Below are positions 1 to 12,165 of a stretch of DNA of 64,000 nucleotides, one piece after another (the stretch's first letter is position 1; every line of letters starts with the position of its first letter). The notes beneath the pieces are model-generated. The model was not told where the DNA came from. It saw only the letters and a program-made list of their open reading frames with translations, and ran no database searches. The position numbers and the translations under genes were made by a program. The stretch is from Carposina sasakii (taxonomy: Eukaryota > Arthropoda > Insecta > Lepidoptera > Carposinidae), in the NCBI GenBank assembly GCA_014607495.2, contig CP053163.1, positions 10,396,716-10,460,715 of the forward strand, read 5' to 3'.

Positions 1-1133
1 GATTTGATCATAAGGTACCTATGTGCTGTGATAGAATATACGTACTAATAATCGGTCTAGTTCCCTCCCTAAATCCGCCATTGCCAAGAGTCTCTCTTCT
101 CTAAGTAGTATTTTAGACTATATATCTATAGATTCCATTATTTTGAACACAGGATTGTGAACATCATCATCATTCACATGAATTCTGCTAAAGATTTCCT
201 CTAAATCAAGATCAAAACCACATCACCATCTATTCAACTACAGTGCATAAGAGCTATGCTATCATTTAGAAATGGTAAAGTTGTTTCCAAATACAATATA
301 AAGATTATAGACACCTATTTTACATAGTTTGTCACGCAATTTCAGTGAATTTTATTCAATAATGGACGCTGATGTATTCATAGTAGTTGCTATAGAGATT
401 GATGAATTTATACACGCGTGAACACAACGTAAATGCAATCGCGTGTAATAAATTATATTTCTTTTGCCAATTGTAACATGAGATCTACGTGGAATGTGTT
501 CTCACATAGCCCCAAGTCCCAACTTAGGCGAAATATAAAAATTTGTAAGGCAGGCTAAAGCAGTTTAAAGTGCCCTAAGGTGATTAGGCCATTTTGTTCT
601 CTCCTTCGACCTGCCGCGCCACCAAAGATAAATAATGCACTATTCACGGATATAATATCAAGACTATACGTCTGACTCTGTATTGAAATTTCTAGGTACT
701 GTACGTACAAGTGCAAAACGAGAGAGATGATAACTATATAAAACGAAATCGAATTTAACGGAACCGGGTCCTCTGGGATGAAACTCTCCAAAATTGGGCC
801 CCTCGGGGTTTACCAAACCCAAATTATTCACAAAATGGACCAACAAAGACAAAATGACCTCAGACCATTAGATACTTCTTGTTGTGCATTAAGAAAGTGT
901 TCTTTACACAATATAATTTATTTTTTAACAAAACTTTGTAGAAGATTCGTGGAACTAATAATATTGACATAAATAATATTGCAATTTTATAAGTTCCAGG
1001 GTCTCGCCAATTCAATCGCCGCAATTTTTAACAATCGCTCAAAATATATACCAAGATGATTGACACTATGAAAGTGAAACTTCAGTTTTGTTTAAGACAT
1101 GTTTAAGATATTTAAGAAAACTATGAAGTATGA
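1..1133. other. No gene seen
   Basis: AT-rich, only short chance frames. A hairpin-like or protein-coding signal was not found. Confidence 0.55.
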
Positions 1134-1171
1134 TTGATTTTTTTTTATTCTTTTGTAAATGGTTCTCGTTG

Positions 1172-1530
1172 GTATGATGATGATGATGATGATCTCCGAC
1201 CGTATTTCGGCCAAGGCGACCAATCTCTACGGAGATTGGCCAGGTACGCAGGAGATATTATAGTGCACAAGTGTGTGCGCAAACACAGATGCACTCTCTA
1301 TTCCGTTACTCTCATAGTCCGATGGGACGGAAAGCCGACACCACCGGAGAGAGATCAGGCGTAGGACCAACGGCTTTACGTGCTTTCCGAGGCACGAGCT
1401 AAGTGACAATTTTACAACATTAAAATCTGTACATGAAATAAATTCATTGGTACAGGCCCGTGACTGAGATCGAACTTACGCCTCCCGCTTGGAAGGTGCA
1501 CGTCTTAACCACTGGGCTATCACCGCATTT
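1172..1530 (-). mobile_element. SINE family A, copy 1 (uninterrupted)
   Basis: On the minus strand it has a pol III A box (TAGCCCAGTGG) and B box-like AGTTCGATCTC near 1460-1526, a shared body, and an (ATC)n-type tail. It shows the uninterrupted sequence ACATTAAAATCTGTACATG that piggyBac split in the copy at 36520-39174. A B box alone is not proof of tRNA origin, but the pattern is typical. Confidence 0.8.
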
Positions 1531-2799
1531 ATTTCTCGTTGGTATATTATTACAATGTAACATAATCTATTGTTAGACAACGATTCTGTTGTATTATCAT
1601 TGATTTATTGTATTGCCTTAAAATTACATATTTTAAGAAGTATATCGGTATATAGAATTACATTAATCATGCCAAATACCGTGTTTAACGTTGTAAAAAC
1701 CTTTACAGTGTATACTAAACCAGTCTATTCAACACAAATTAATCTCAAATATAGTTTAGTTTACACGCGGTTTTTTACGAGTAATAGGTATGTAACGTCA
1801 AAAGTGGACATAGCTTTTATGTCTTTACACATATTCGTATCCACATCAGCTTGCCATTACGAACCGGACACTTTTCAGCATTTATTTAAGCCTTTTCCCG
1901 AGAAACGGCTCAAAATAGCCTCTCTCTAAAACCTGTCTTACACAGGATGCAGTATTAACAAATCTAGGCCAATATCTCCAGACCATTCGATTTGTAGCAG
2001 TTAAAATTCGCTAAATATCGAACACGGATGCTGCAAGTAGAATGTATGCATTTAATTGGATGTAACGAGCCGAGAACGTAACGGTGAGCGGCAGAGTCAG
2101 GGACCATGAACGAGGAGCCACTGTTGCGTGGATTACCAGAGACAGAGGAGAATAATTGTGTGTGGAAAATTCGCAATCTTGAGGCAGGCATTACGTCACG
2201 GTGAATAAATTAACCCTACGGTTTTCCAAAGAGTTTCAAAGAGAGTTGTAGGTGAAACAAAAACTTTAGGATTGTTCGTAAAGTTAATGTCACGCGGTAG
2301 GGGTATAATGTTAGGAATGGTTGATAGATTCGTGCTCACCCTACTGGATGGATGCAATTGAACCCGCTAATGACACTATTAGAGAAGAGGCGATGATCAC
2401 TAGCCAATATTCTCGTACTCTATGTTTCATATAATTAAACGTTGTCTTCCTCTTCTTTCTCTATGTCTACAGGCTGGAATGACAATAGATTCGGAACGTT
2501 CTATACATCTAAAAGTATACATTATAAGAAATATTAATATAACAAAGTGTGCGAATATTAAATCTCAGCAATGTCCATTCATGACTTGTAAAGTCAGTAC
2601 ATACAACTCAACTTTGCACGTACTTACTTATTATTCGCTTGTATTGCCTACAACTTCTATAGTAGCACATAATACAGGAGGTGAGACATTTCTCACAGTG
2701 ATCTTAATGTGTGTTTTAATAATTTAACATATACAGTAATTATTAATTAGATAATGGATGTCTGTAACATAGAACATGTAGATAGGCTGTTTTGGGTGC

Positions 2800-2960
2800 T
2801 AAGACGTCGATCGTTTGGCCTCGACATTCGTTGTCGCAACACTCCTATCAATTGCGGTTGGGTCACGCGACTTGACAAAAGGCTTCCTTTTGGAGCAAAC
2901 ATAGAGCCTCTATCGATTCGATCGAGAAATAATGTTACTTTGTCTAAGACCCCTGTGTCC
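2800..2960. repeat. Diverged repeat shared with 58135-58290
   Basis: ATCGTTTGGCC, TCGCAACACTC, GCGACTTGAC, CGATTCGATCGAGAAATA occur in the same order at 58138-58275 (TCGTTTGGCCC, ATGGCAACACTC, GTGACTTGACG). Open frames cover it on both strands; not a gene call. Confidence 0.6.
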
Positions 2961-4309
2961 ATCCCAGTCAGAAATCGTTGAGCCAATTTAACTCATACTT
3001 CTATTGGTTTCTCCTGCTGTTGTGAGCAGCTAGGTACTTTACTACTACAATTTAATAGTCTTTGCCAATGGCCAGCAGTTTACGTCGCTCTTTGCTCAAC
3101 ATAGATAATCAGATTAATAAAATAATTATCAAATATTATGATGTCGACTATAAGTCCTTAGCACCTTATTGAAGGCTGTTTGTTTTGGGAGATCTATCTT
3201 CACATTTTCATGTTTTCAAAAGTTAGCAAGCAGGTATAAATATGCCTACAGAAAATGAATTAACAAACAACCAAGTATGTCAGCCTAAGAGGACCATTTA
3301 AAGAGAAAACACATTAAACTAGTTACTCAGGCCACAAATATGATAATAATACACGCTCAGTCTAAATATAGCCGGCTAAAGACAAAAGCTCTTTAGTGTA
3401 GTAGACAGTAACATTCCAAATATTGAGTCAAAGTTCAGTGATGGTGATGACACACTAGGCGGGACACTTCGCGTCTTGTTATTTCGGCGCCAGAATTTCA
3501 CTTTCAAAGGTTTTTCAACAACCGTTTGTTTGTATATGAGGAACAATTTCGGGTAACTATACTTTTTAGTATTGTGCTGAGGGCAATTTTGTCACAATGA
3601 CATTTTTTTTTGTAGAGCAGCTAAAGTTTATTTCTTTATTTGTATATTTGTTTCTTTAAAACTCGCAGCCCCAACAATTTGGTACATACACTTGTAAGTA
3701 GGCATTCTTAAGAACTAGGTATAAATAAAACATAATTTACGGCTTAGATCTTGACTTACTTGACTTATGTTCCTGTGTCCCCTAGCTGGGGCAAAAGGCC
3801 TCCACAGATCTCCGCTTAGTAAACGGCTTAGGTAATTAATTTATACCCTAATATACAAATATATACTATGTTAATAATACAAAATATATTATTTAACAAT
3901 CCATTTTCATTGGTATGTCATTTCATTACATATATGAATCTTCTCAAAAATCTCATCTCAAATATGAAAACATATAAAGGTCTTGTAATCTACTTAAACA
4001 ACACTATCAAATACTTATAACACGCAGCAAAATACACCTTAGCAAGTATCTATCTCTTCATCTAATTGAATCAATTCAATCCAATCTAACACAGCCGTGT
4101 CCCTCTGGTAGAGCCATGAAAGCCATATAGAGCCTAAGAATAGGTGAAACCAATTTAAGAGTTGTATTCACCTCTCAAACAAGTTTAAAGTTTAATCACA
4201 ACAAAGCCTACTACAAGGAAAGAACCTTTTAAGTTTACGAAAACAAGTACCAAAGTAGGTTGATTCATTAACTCTAATTACAAAAGAAAAACATATGAAA
4301 AAAGCCTAC

Positions 4310-4560
4310 CTTGCAAGACTAGATCCGGTCTAATTTTGAAAACACTATTTTTGTTTAGCACGTGCACAACACTGGTCACTTTGGTTCACTCGGGCAGTAT
4401 CGCGGGCAAGTGTGTCCCAAATAAACGTGCGTTCACTTCGGCGTCCAAAGAGCTACTAGTAAGTTAAACTGGTCTCTCTGGTTTGATTACTCGCTGTGGT
4501 CCATCACAATTCAGTCGATGCTCGCTGACCACTGGCTACTATGGAAATAATAATGATTGT
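4310..4560 (-). other. Possible noncoding first exon of a leftward gene (weak)
   Basis: The minus strand reads GGATCTAGTCTTGCAAG/GTAGGC near 4312, a good donor, preceded by about 240 bp that is less AT-rich than its surroundings. No frame supports it. Listed only because it is the most exon-like stretch in the left 11 kb. Confidence 0.15.
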
Positions 4561-5154
4561 ATTTACTAGGCCGATTGAACGAGTATCGCATCAAACGCTT
4601 TGAAAGAGATTGCAAAAGCAGATTGATACCGTAGCCGTGAACCATTATGGTTTTGATTATTTTTATGTCTACATAAAGTTTTGAGGTCAATACACTTGTA
4701 TTCCAGGATCTTTGATTTGAAGATGTTAATAAACCCCGGAGCCTTTTATTAAACGCACACGCTGTTAGTACCCAATGACCAAGTTATAAACCCTGGGTTC
4801 AATCCCGCCCGACTGTTCAATATTTTTCGTAGCACTCAATAATCGCTTGATAATATTTCTGCATGAACGTATAAGGAATACGGACAGAGTGTTGTGACTA
4901 CACAGAGTGAAACATTCATAGTAAGCTCGGCAACGATATTCCATGGAGTAGGGATGTGTATTGACGCGTTATCCACCCACACATACAAACCATAGTAAGC
5001 TCGGCGCCTACTGGAAAATACGCACACGTGCCCAACGCGCCGCCATTTCGGTGCTTCAATCTGTGCGCAGTGACAGCATTACGTCCGTTGTTCTTTATAC
5101 GTTCATGTATTTCTGTTATTCTTTATAGTACATTGATATTAAACATACATACCT

Positions 5155-5412
5155 AAATAGGCCCGGTGGTGCCGGCAGAGTAGAATTCGTACCACCCCAT
5201 GTCTGCCCGGGGTTATCGTATGAGGCGAGGGTTTCCGGGAGGTGGGCAACAGCGCCTCCCGTGTTGACAACATAGTCCAAAATACAAACTGCGGTCACCA
5301 ACCCGCCTGCCCAGCGTGATGACTATGGGCAAATACCCCCCATGACAGTCTTGTGGCGTGCCCTGGGGGAGGGCCTACGTCCAGCAGTGGACTGCAATAG
5401 GCTGATGATGAT
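5155..5412 (-). mobile_element. Dispersed repeat R1, copy 1
   Basis: Family defined by TCCACTGCTGGACGTAGGCC, TCACCACGCTGGGCAGGCGG and CGCCTCGTACGATACCC blocks. Eight copies in this window. This copy is near full length and on the minus strand. No coding capacity; probably a non-autonomous element. Confidence 0.8.
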
Positions 5413-5559
5413 GACCTAAATATACATACGATTATAAATATAGGGTAGCCTGAACTGTAGGTTCGTGAAGGAGATCCAGATGTAAATGATTCGCGGAATG
5501 AAGATGTAAATGAAAACGGTTATATTCTAATGAACTTCATTGTCGCTTATACTTGTCTG

Positions 5560-5873
5560 CAGGGCCGGATTTAGAGGTCCGGAGGCCTCGGGGCAACAAA
5601 GGAGCAGAGGCTCCTTGTCCCAAATTATTATCCAAATAAAATGATCAATTTATTCAGTCGAATTTTTCAATAAATAATTTATTGTGAAACCAAGCAGATC
5701 CTCTTAGTATTTAACATAACCTACCTATATAAATATAAACGGAAACAAGAACTATCTGAAAAGATGTTTACTATTGTTTACTAGTTGGAATTTGAAAGAT
5801 TATTTTTTCCGAAATCTCTATTGTGGAGGCCCTGGGCTTTTGCCCCGGTTGCCCTCCCCTAATACCGGCCCTG
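5560..5873. mobile_element. hAT-type MITE (CAGGGCCGG ends)
   Basis: Left end CAGGGCCGGATTTAG, right end AATACCGGCCCTG. Flanks CTTGTCTG (5552-5559) and ATTGTCTG (5874-5881) match at 7 of 8 positions, fitting the 8-bp duplications of hAT elements. Confidence 0.75.
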
Positions 5874-6790
5874 ATTGTCTGCAGCATTTTAATCATCAAT
5901 CATTTCAGACGGTAGTCCATATAGTGTTAGTAACAAAAGGTATTTATAAAACTACCTATGTTAGTTAAAATATACATTAAACATTGATCTATTTCATTTT
6001 AATTTTGATCCTACAAATTTACGAGTACCATGATGATTACTGACTGACAAGCTGCACAGCTCAAACTCGGGCTTAGGAAACCCAAAAACATTAGGTTTTA
6101 CAGTTTACACGGGTTGTCAAGTGAATGGTGGATACCGTGGTCTTTATTCGGTGAAACCAAGCAAACTGAGCAGCGAGATACGCACTAGAAATTGAAGTAC
6201 ACATAATGGTCGAAGAATGGTCGATTCCCACCCAGTCACACTTAAACCTAAACGTAAATTTAGTCCTACCTGTCCTTTTCTCTCTCAGCCATTTATGTTA
6301 AGAACAGAGAGAGAGATAGACCTGACTAAGATTAGGTTTAGGTTTAAGTGTGACTGCCGGAAGTTACCCTATAGTTTAATTAAATAAGCCAGTACGAGTA
6401 AGATAAGATTAATTCCACATAAGTGGTGCTTACTAAGGTAATTAGAATCGCAGATAATTTGCCAAAAGAAAGTATTACGTAATGTAAGAACAATTTCCGT
6501 TTTACTTTTATCTGGAATATTGTTGTAATGCGTCATTAAAGATAGAACAATATTTTAAGATACCTAGACGTAGCCAAAAGTGTCATACCGTAGCTAATTA
6601 AAGCCTTCCTAGTGCTACACCCATGAGGGAAAGTCCCACGAGGTACTACTACCTAAAAGTACCCACAGAAAACTGTTCCAAGTTGTCTATGATAGTACCT
6701 ACCTTGTATGTAAGTTTATTTCTCGCTCTAGCATTTGCTAGCGAAGACGGATCTAAGCGACAAAAAGACAATTATTGTCCTTCGACACAA

Positions 6791-7030
6791 TCGTCGAATA
6801 TCCCAACTGCTCGTCGAACATCCCAACTTTTCATCGAACAATCCAACTGTTCGTCACACATCCCAACTGCTAGTCTAATATCCCAAATGCGCATCGAATA
6901 TCCAAATTGCTCATCGAACATCCCAAATGCTCGTCGAATATCCCAACTTTCCGTCAAACAATCCAACTGTTCGTCACACATCCCAACTGCTAGTCTAATA
7001 TCCCAACTGCGCATCGAATATCGATGAGTA
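6791..7030. repeat. 20-bp minisatellite with 120-bp higher-order period
   Basis: Twelve 20-bp units of the type TCGTCGAATATCCCAACTGC, of which units 3-6 and 9-12 match each other (period 120 bp). A stray piece of the repeat follows at 7036-7066. Both strands stay open over it because of its composition; I do not read it as a gene. Confidence 0.92.
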
Positions 7031-7499
7031 ATTGGGACTCATCGAACATCCCAAATGCTCGTCGAACCATGTTGATAGTTCGTGCCTTATGAACCGTGTT
7101 GAGTCCATTTTTGAGTCGCATAAAAAGCTACCTATGTTGGTGATGAAATATTTCATACTTGGCTAAGGTCAGTACCTTATGTAAATTACGGCATAAGGGC
7201 ATTTACGTAGAATTATCACCATCTAATTTGTAGTCAGTACGCAAAGCAAGACCTGTGGCATACAAAGATCTGAAGACATTGGGTATGCATTTCAATACAA
7301 GTCATAACTTACGTGATTTTATATATAGGCATACCTAGAGGAATAAGATTATATCCTCTATGGTATAGGTACAATTTGAAAAGGTAGACAACGTACTGCA
7401 GTATGAATCTGCAGTACATCTTACCATACTAAACTCTTACCATGGTTGATACTTGATATTCCTAATGGGTTATTCCAAACTAAGCATAAGAAACATACA

Positions 7500-7881
7500 T
7501 ACAGGATGTTTTTTGGTAGTCAACGATCCCGAATACTACAGAATCTCCTTATCACCACGATCATTTTTCTCCATGGAAGCATATGGGAATTATCTGGTTC
7601 CTAAGATATTAGGGTTAAGTAAATAGACTGCGTTTTTCTGCATAAATGCACATAGACGCGTGTAGCAACATTTTTTCACGAGAAATAATTAATATCGGTC
7701 TATAAAAAAACTAACATAAACAGTGGACACTATAAATTTCGCCCGATCCAGAAAGTTTAAAAAAAATCAACAAAAAAAATTACATAGTTTCCCAGCATTT
7801 TTTTGGCATGAACTTACTTTATTTGATCTATAGAGTACGTACCCTTCGTTAAGGGTGGCAACGAAAAAACATCCTGTATAC
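7500..7881 (+). mobile_element. MITE R2, full-length copy
   Basis: About 380 bp, ends ACAGGATGTTTTTTGG and AAAAAACATCCTGTA (inverted). Internal markers: CTCCATGGAAGCATA, CATAAATGCACATAGACGCG, TTCGTTAAGGGTGGCAACG. Five copies in the window. Confidence 0.85.
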
Positions 7882-7889
7882 ACACGCCT

Positions 7890-10820
7890 GTGTTCCCAAC
7901 GCTATAACGTTTAGTTATAGACATCACATCGCCTTAGGTGAGGCATAGAGGAATAAGATCTGAGAGAATGCCCCCGAGCTTCTTAATTCACTCTGTGCAT
8001 GTCACGGGAGAAGCCGCTGATTATTAGTCATTGGGTTTAGGATAGTGTGTCTGGGGTATACTGTGGGTATATCTTACAGCCACGCAAGTCGAATAATCTC
8101 GATAGACAATCAAGTTTCTATATCCCGTGTTGCTATTATTTATATAAAAAAGAGGGTGATAGCAAACTTGACCAGCTTTTGCAGCACTTACAGGTCACTA
8201 AAGCTATGGTTAGCGGGATAGGATAACGGTGCCGTAATAGAGCGGCCGTACGAACGCAGACAGCCTTTACGGTGTCGACATGTGAGAAGTTTCTTCACAA
8301 CCGCTATAATGATGTCACCGCAATCCTATGAAACTTTAAGCTGTATAAAATATTTTGAAATAAAAACATACGTTGATGAAATTTATTGAAACTTCATTAT
8401 TACTTTACATTTATCTATTGTTCAATAAATACAATATAATCTAGGGGCCACGTTCCTAAACTATCTAAACAAGTAGGTAGGTACTACTCGTATGTAAATA
8501 AGTAGGTAAATACAAAAAATATCAGGTACATTTTATTTTCTTTTACACCTCTCTTATGTATAACGTTCGAATGTAGACTTATTTATTTATATTGGTACTT
8601 TTCTTTGTGTCTCAGGCGAAAGTGCACCAATTCCTTTGACTAAGAGTCGTAACTTCGTGTACATACTTATATAATTTTATTGTGACGTATTTCATAGTAC
8701 CTATAAACAATTAAATGACGAACTAAAGTATGTACTTCAAAAGAGTTTTAATTACATGCATCCACACCATAGTTATTCATGAACTAAAAAAAATACAAAA
8801 TACTGAACAACCCGTTAACTTTGTACCTCGTTGAAATATAAAGCCCCTCCCCTCTCCCCTTTTACATTGCAAAAACGTCGCATTATTTTTAAAAGCTTCA
8901 GAAGTGACTGCAGTGTAAAGGCATTATCTAGGGAACGCGACCCAGATGTCACAGGCAATAGCCCTCAATTACTAAAGTTACATCTTTACATTACAATAAG
9001 TTAAGCTACGTTAGTATCATACAAATAAATAAGAATAAAATGTTCTAAAAGGTAACATTTCCACACAATAAATTGACGAGTTTGTCAAAAATGACACAAT
9101 CTGTACTTGACATTCGTACTAAAGGCTAGAACAATAAACCGCTGTGACAACCAAAAAAACTACGGATTAGTCTTGTTTTGTAATAAATTTTGATAATAAT
9201 GGAAAATTACATTGTGCGTACCTTATATTATGGGTAAATATAATTCGTCATATTTAACTTGGTGTAAGTTTTGACATAAGTTTGAATAGATATAAAGCAA
9301 AAATAAATATATAGCAAAAATGACAAACGACTTAAAAATGTCTTAAAACATGCTTAAAACACACAGTTTAAACTTTAAACTTTACACGATAAAACAGATC
9401 AAAAAGCGTTTAAAAACCAAAGATGTACATATCTCCAAAAATACGTTAGCAATTTATTTTATGTATCTACTTCATTCATTAAAATGTCACTAGCATATTT
9501 CATGTAATAATAAAGTTGATCTAAAAAAAAGGTTTTAATCTCAGTTGCTCAAGCGGTTACAGATCTAATAAGAGCGGGACGGCAATATTATTCGTCCAAC
9601 GTATACACAATATTATTACGAAAGAGCGCATTTTTAACGGTTTTGGTCGAATTCTAGACATTTATACCAATTATACATTAAATCTAGCACAATAAACAGG
9701 CACCGATTCAGTCCACAATTTCCAATATTAAAATCAGACCTTACTAATCAAATCATTATCGTATATCTATAATTAATACAATACAGATAAGTATACAAGA
9801 TCTTATAAAGATTCAAAATTGCACTTCACAATAAGGTATAACCACCTCTCTAAAGGTCGCTTAGTAATGCAATAAATAATTTAAAACTAGTTTGGACGTT
9901 TGGAATCTGTAGTGGTCTTATGTCCCAATACATGTGACCAAAGAAAAAAAAATTCTACACCGTTCACTCTCGTTAGAGAGAAAGAGACAAAAACACTGCC
10001 AACCGACGTCGGTCACTGGGGTGTGGACAGTTGTCTAATAAAGCGATTGATTAGATACTCCGATACGAGTAATAATGAATTTTAATAAGGCACGCAAAAC
10101 ATGCGCGAATCCTTTTCAAAAATGACCAAGTCTTTTTACAAAGCAGGTTTATAAAAAAAAAACGATTTAAATTAAGCTATATTTGAGTTCAATTTTGACT
10201 TAGGCTGACTTGTTTGTTCTCACTGTCAGGAACGGTCCCTTGTCACTAATAATTACAACTAAACTTAATATAAAATACGATTATCTATTTTATTTTAATT
10301 CACTGGCATTAAATTGCCTCGCCGTAAACAGTTAATTTATGAAAATGTATAAACAGTGCAAAAGGTAACTTGAAACGTAAATAAATTACAAAAATACATA
10401 TATTTACAGTTCACTATTACAAATACTATTGTTTCAAATCAAGGCACATCTGCTTTTACTGAGTATTGTTTAATTACAAAAATATTGAATGGAATGAGAA
10501 AAACTTGCTATGCTCATGAAAAAAAAGTTAAGAATCCCTAACTAGATTATAGGTATTATTACTAATTCACGTAGTTGGTGAAATTAGACTATAAACCATT
10601 GCTTGTTTTCTATAAAAATGCTAAAATGTTACTAGGATACTCGGCAATGGACGTTGGGTTAGGCGGTAACCCTTCAATCGTTGTTTAGTATCATAATTCC
10701 ATGGTTCAAGGCAACATGTATGACAGTCTTGACACATATTGACGTAACGACACTTTGTACTTGGATACAATGGAATAAGGTATTTTGTCAGCGACGTGAC
10801 TTACTTTATGTCGGCGCCCT
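7890..10820. other. AT-rich gene-free stretch
   Basis: Few repeats and no frame above 61 codons. The 8340-10640 part is unusually free of recognisable transposons, as a long 3' UTR or regulatory block might be, but nothing in the sequence proves transcription. Confidence 0.5.
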
Positions 10821-10979
10821 GATTACGTAAAAGCAATAGCAAAGCCGAAGCCGCGCGAGCGCGATAATCTCGAGTCTCCCGCGCCCCGCACCTCGCCCCG
10901 CACCTTGCCCAAGCACACACACTTGAGATTATCGCGATCACGCGGCTTCGGCTTTGCTATTGCTTTTACGTAATCAGGG
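10821..10979. mobile_element. Hairpin MITE with CTGATTACGTAAAAGC ends
   Basis: Inverted arms share GATTACGTAAAAGCAATAGC and AAAGCCGAAGCCGCG, about 55 bp each, around a C-rich centre (CGCCCCGCACCTCGCCCCGC). A related element is at 50927-51110. Confidence 0.85.
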
Positions 10980-11328
10980 GGCGGATGCCATACATTGTTT
11001 TCCTGTATACAAGATTGGTCTCGCCAATTTTTTTCAATGATTGAATGTGTCTTTAGGCGTGTTAAACTAAACCATTTTTACCGGTATGAGTATGACTATA
11101 GTACGAACGCGGATTACGAAGTATTTCAGTACAATGACCCGTCACCATTTATTGTTATCAGAGATGAACATTAAGGGGTTTTTAAATACTAAACCGTGTC
11201 CCACTTCTGAGCACTATAACCACATAGGGGGTTATTGTACTAAAACCTTCGTTACACGCGCTCGTACTTTATTACTGACATTTGATCTCAGGAAAATTTC
11301 AATACCTAAGAGTAAAACGTAAGCACAG

Positions 11329-11571
11329 CCATAGAGGAATAAGATGTCATAGAGCGCTAATGTCATACTAACTGTTTCGATGCACCATTAGACTTTTCGG
11401 TGCCTCACTATTAGTGTAATGTATAGTAATGTACTACATTACTAATGTATTGTAACGTATAGTAATGCAATCTATGCGTCAAGGACTGGAATTGTGAGGA
11501 ACCAAAGTCTAATGGTGCATCGAAACAGTTAGTATGACATTAGCACTCTATGACACCTTATTCCTCTATGG
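11329..11571. mobile_element. Hairpin MITE (CCATAGAGGAATAAG termini), copy 1
   Basis: Terminal inverted repeats begin CCATAGAGGAATAAGATGTC and are complementary over roughly 75 bp on each side with few mismatches. Flanked by the 5-bp direct repeat CACAG (11324-11328 and 11572-11576). It splits the duplicated NKCC exon copy. Confidence 0.85.
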
Positions 11572-11641
11572 CACAGCAGAATGATTGCCCCTCAACATCA
11601 ACATCCGATCAGCGGCCGTCGATATAACTTGTAACCAGCCT

Positions 11642-11848
11642 AAGTAGCATGACCTGCGAAACACAATATGATAAAACGATTTATCGACATTTGGCCCCTA
11701 GCATGACCACGCATCGTGGATATCGTATCGTACGATATCGTATCGTCTCTATACAAAATTCAACATGGCGGCTATATTTATCGTATTTTGACAGGCTAAA
11801 TGTCGATGAATCGGTTTATCATATCGTGTTTCGCAGGTCATGCTACTT
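11642..11848. mobile_element. Hairpin MITE (AAGTAGCATGACC termini), copy 1
   Basis: About 49-bp terminal inverted repeats starting AAGTAGCATGACCTGCGAAA with roughly three mismatches. A diverged sister copy lies at 61193-61360 in the arrestin gene. Target duplication is unclear because of small changes at both edges. Confidence 0.8.
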
Positions 11849-11917
11849 GTGCTGGCCACGTATAAAGCAGGGGAGACGACACTGTGACGTCTCGGCATAA
11901 ATTAACTAAAATAATAC

Positions 11918-12165
11918 CTAAGAGTAAAACGTAAGCACAGCAGAATGATTGCCCCTCAAAAGTAAGACCCTATCAGCGGCCGTCGATATGACTTGTAGCC
12001 AGGCCATGTATAACGCAGGGGAGACGACACTGCGACGTCTCGGCATGGGTAACGTTACACACACTAACCGCGCGCCGGCCGAATGCGCTCGAATCAGCTC
12101 ACGTAACCGTAGGTAACGGTGCGTTCTGTCCGCCGCTGATATCACGTCTGATTCCGATATGCCCG
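11918..12165 (-). CDS. NKCC (Ncc69-like): NKCC exon 24: last coding exon and stop
   Basis: Encodes [80 protein letters not shown] and S, then TAG (11918-11920). ALYMAW and RGNHxxVLTFYS-stop are the universal NKCC C-terminus. The acceptor is a clean T-run plus CCAG. Confidence 0.96.

Larger units (their letters stand above)
1531..5154. other. No gene seen
   Basis: AT-rich sequence with short chance frames (longest 119 codons at 1570-1929, no recognisable domain), apart from the repeat at 2800-2960 and the weak exon candidate at 4310-4560. Confidence 0.6.
11306..11898 (-). pseudogene. Duplicated copy of the last ~42 NKCC codons, split by two MITEs
   Basis: Three blocks (11898-11850, about 11641-11572 and 11328-11306) align in order with the end of exon 24. 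They read [15 protein letters not shown], then [20 protein letters not shown] and AV, then LTFYS and TAG. A 207-bp and a 243-bp hairpin element interrupt it. Frame is kept across the interruptions, but there are at least four amino-acid changes (R to H, M to V, V to M, L to M). It starts 20 bp after the real stop codon, so it is a tandem partial duplication lying in the probable 3' UTR. Confidence 0.85.

Noticed and set aside
1134..1364. Frame starting with an Asp run (DDDDDD)
   Set aside because: The Asp run is the GAT trinucleotide tail of SINE family A.
1570..1929. 119-codon plus-strand frame
   Set aside because: AT-rich, no domain, no splice context, no repeat of it elsewhere; likely chance.
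2747..2986. Overlapping 75-79-codon frames on both strands
   Set aside because: The sequence is a diverged repeat also present at 58135-58290.
6623..7027. 134-codon frame with a signal-peptide-like start and repeated ...QSNCSSHIPTAS...
   Set aside because: The hydrophobic start runs directly into the 20-bp minisatellite, and the minus strand is equally open. There is no promoter or splice support.
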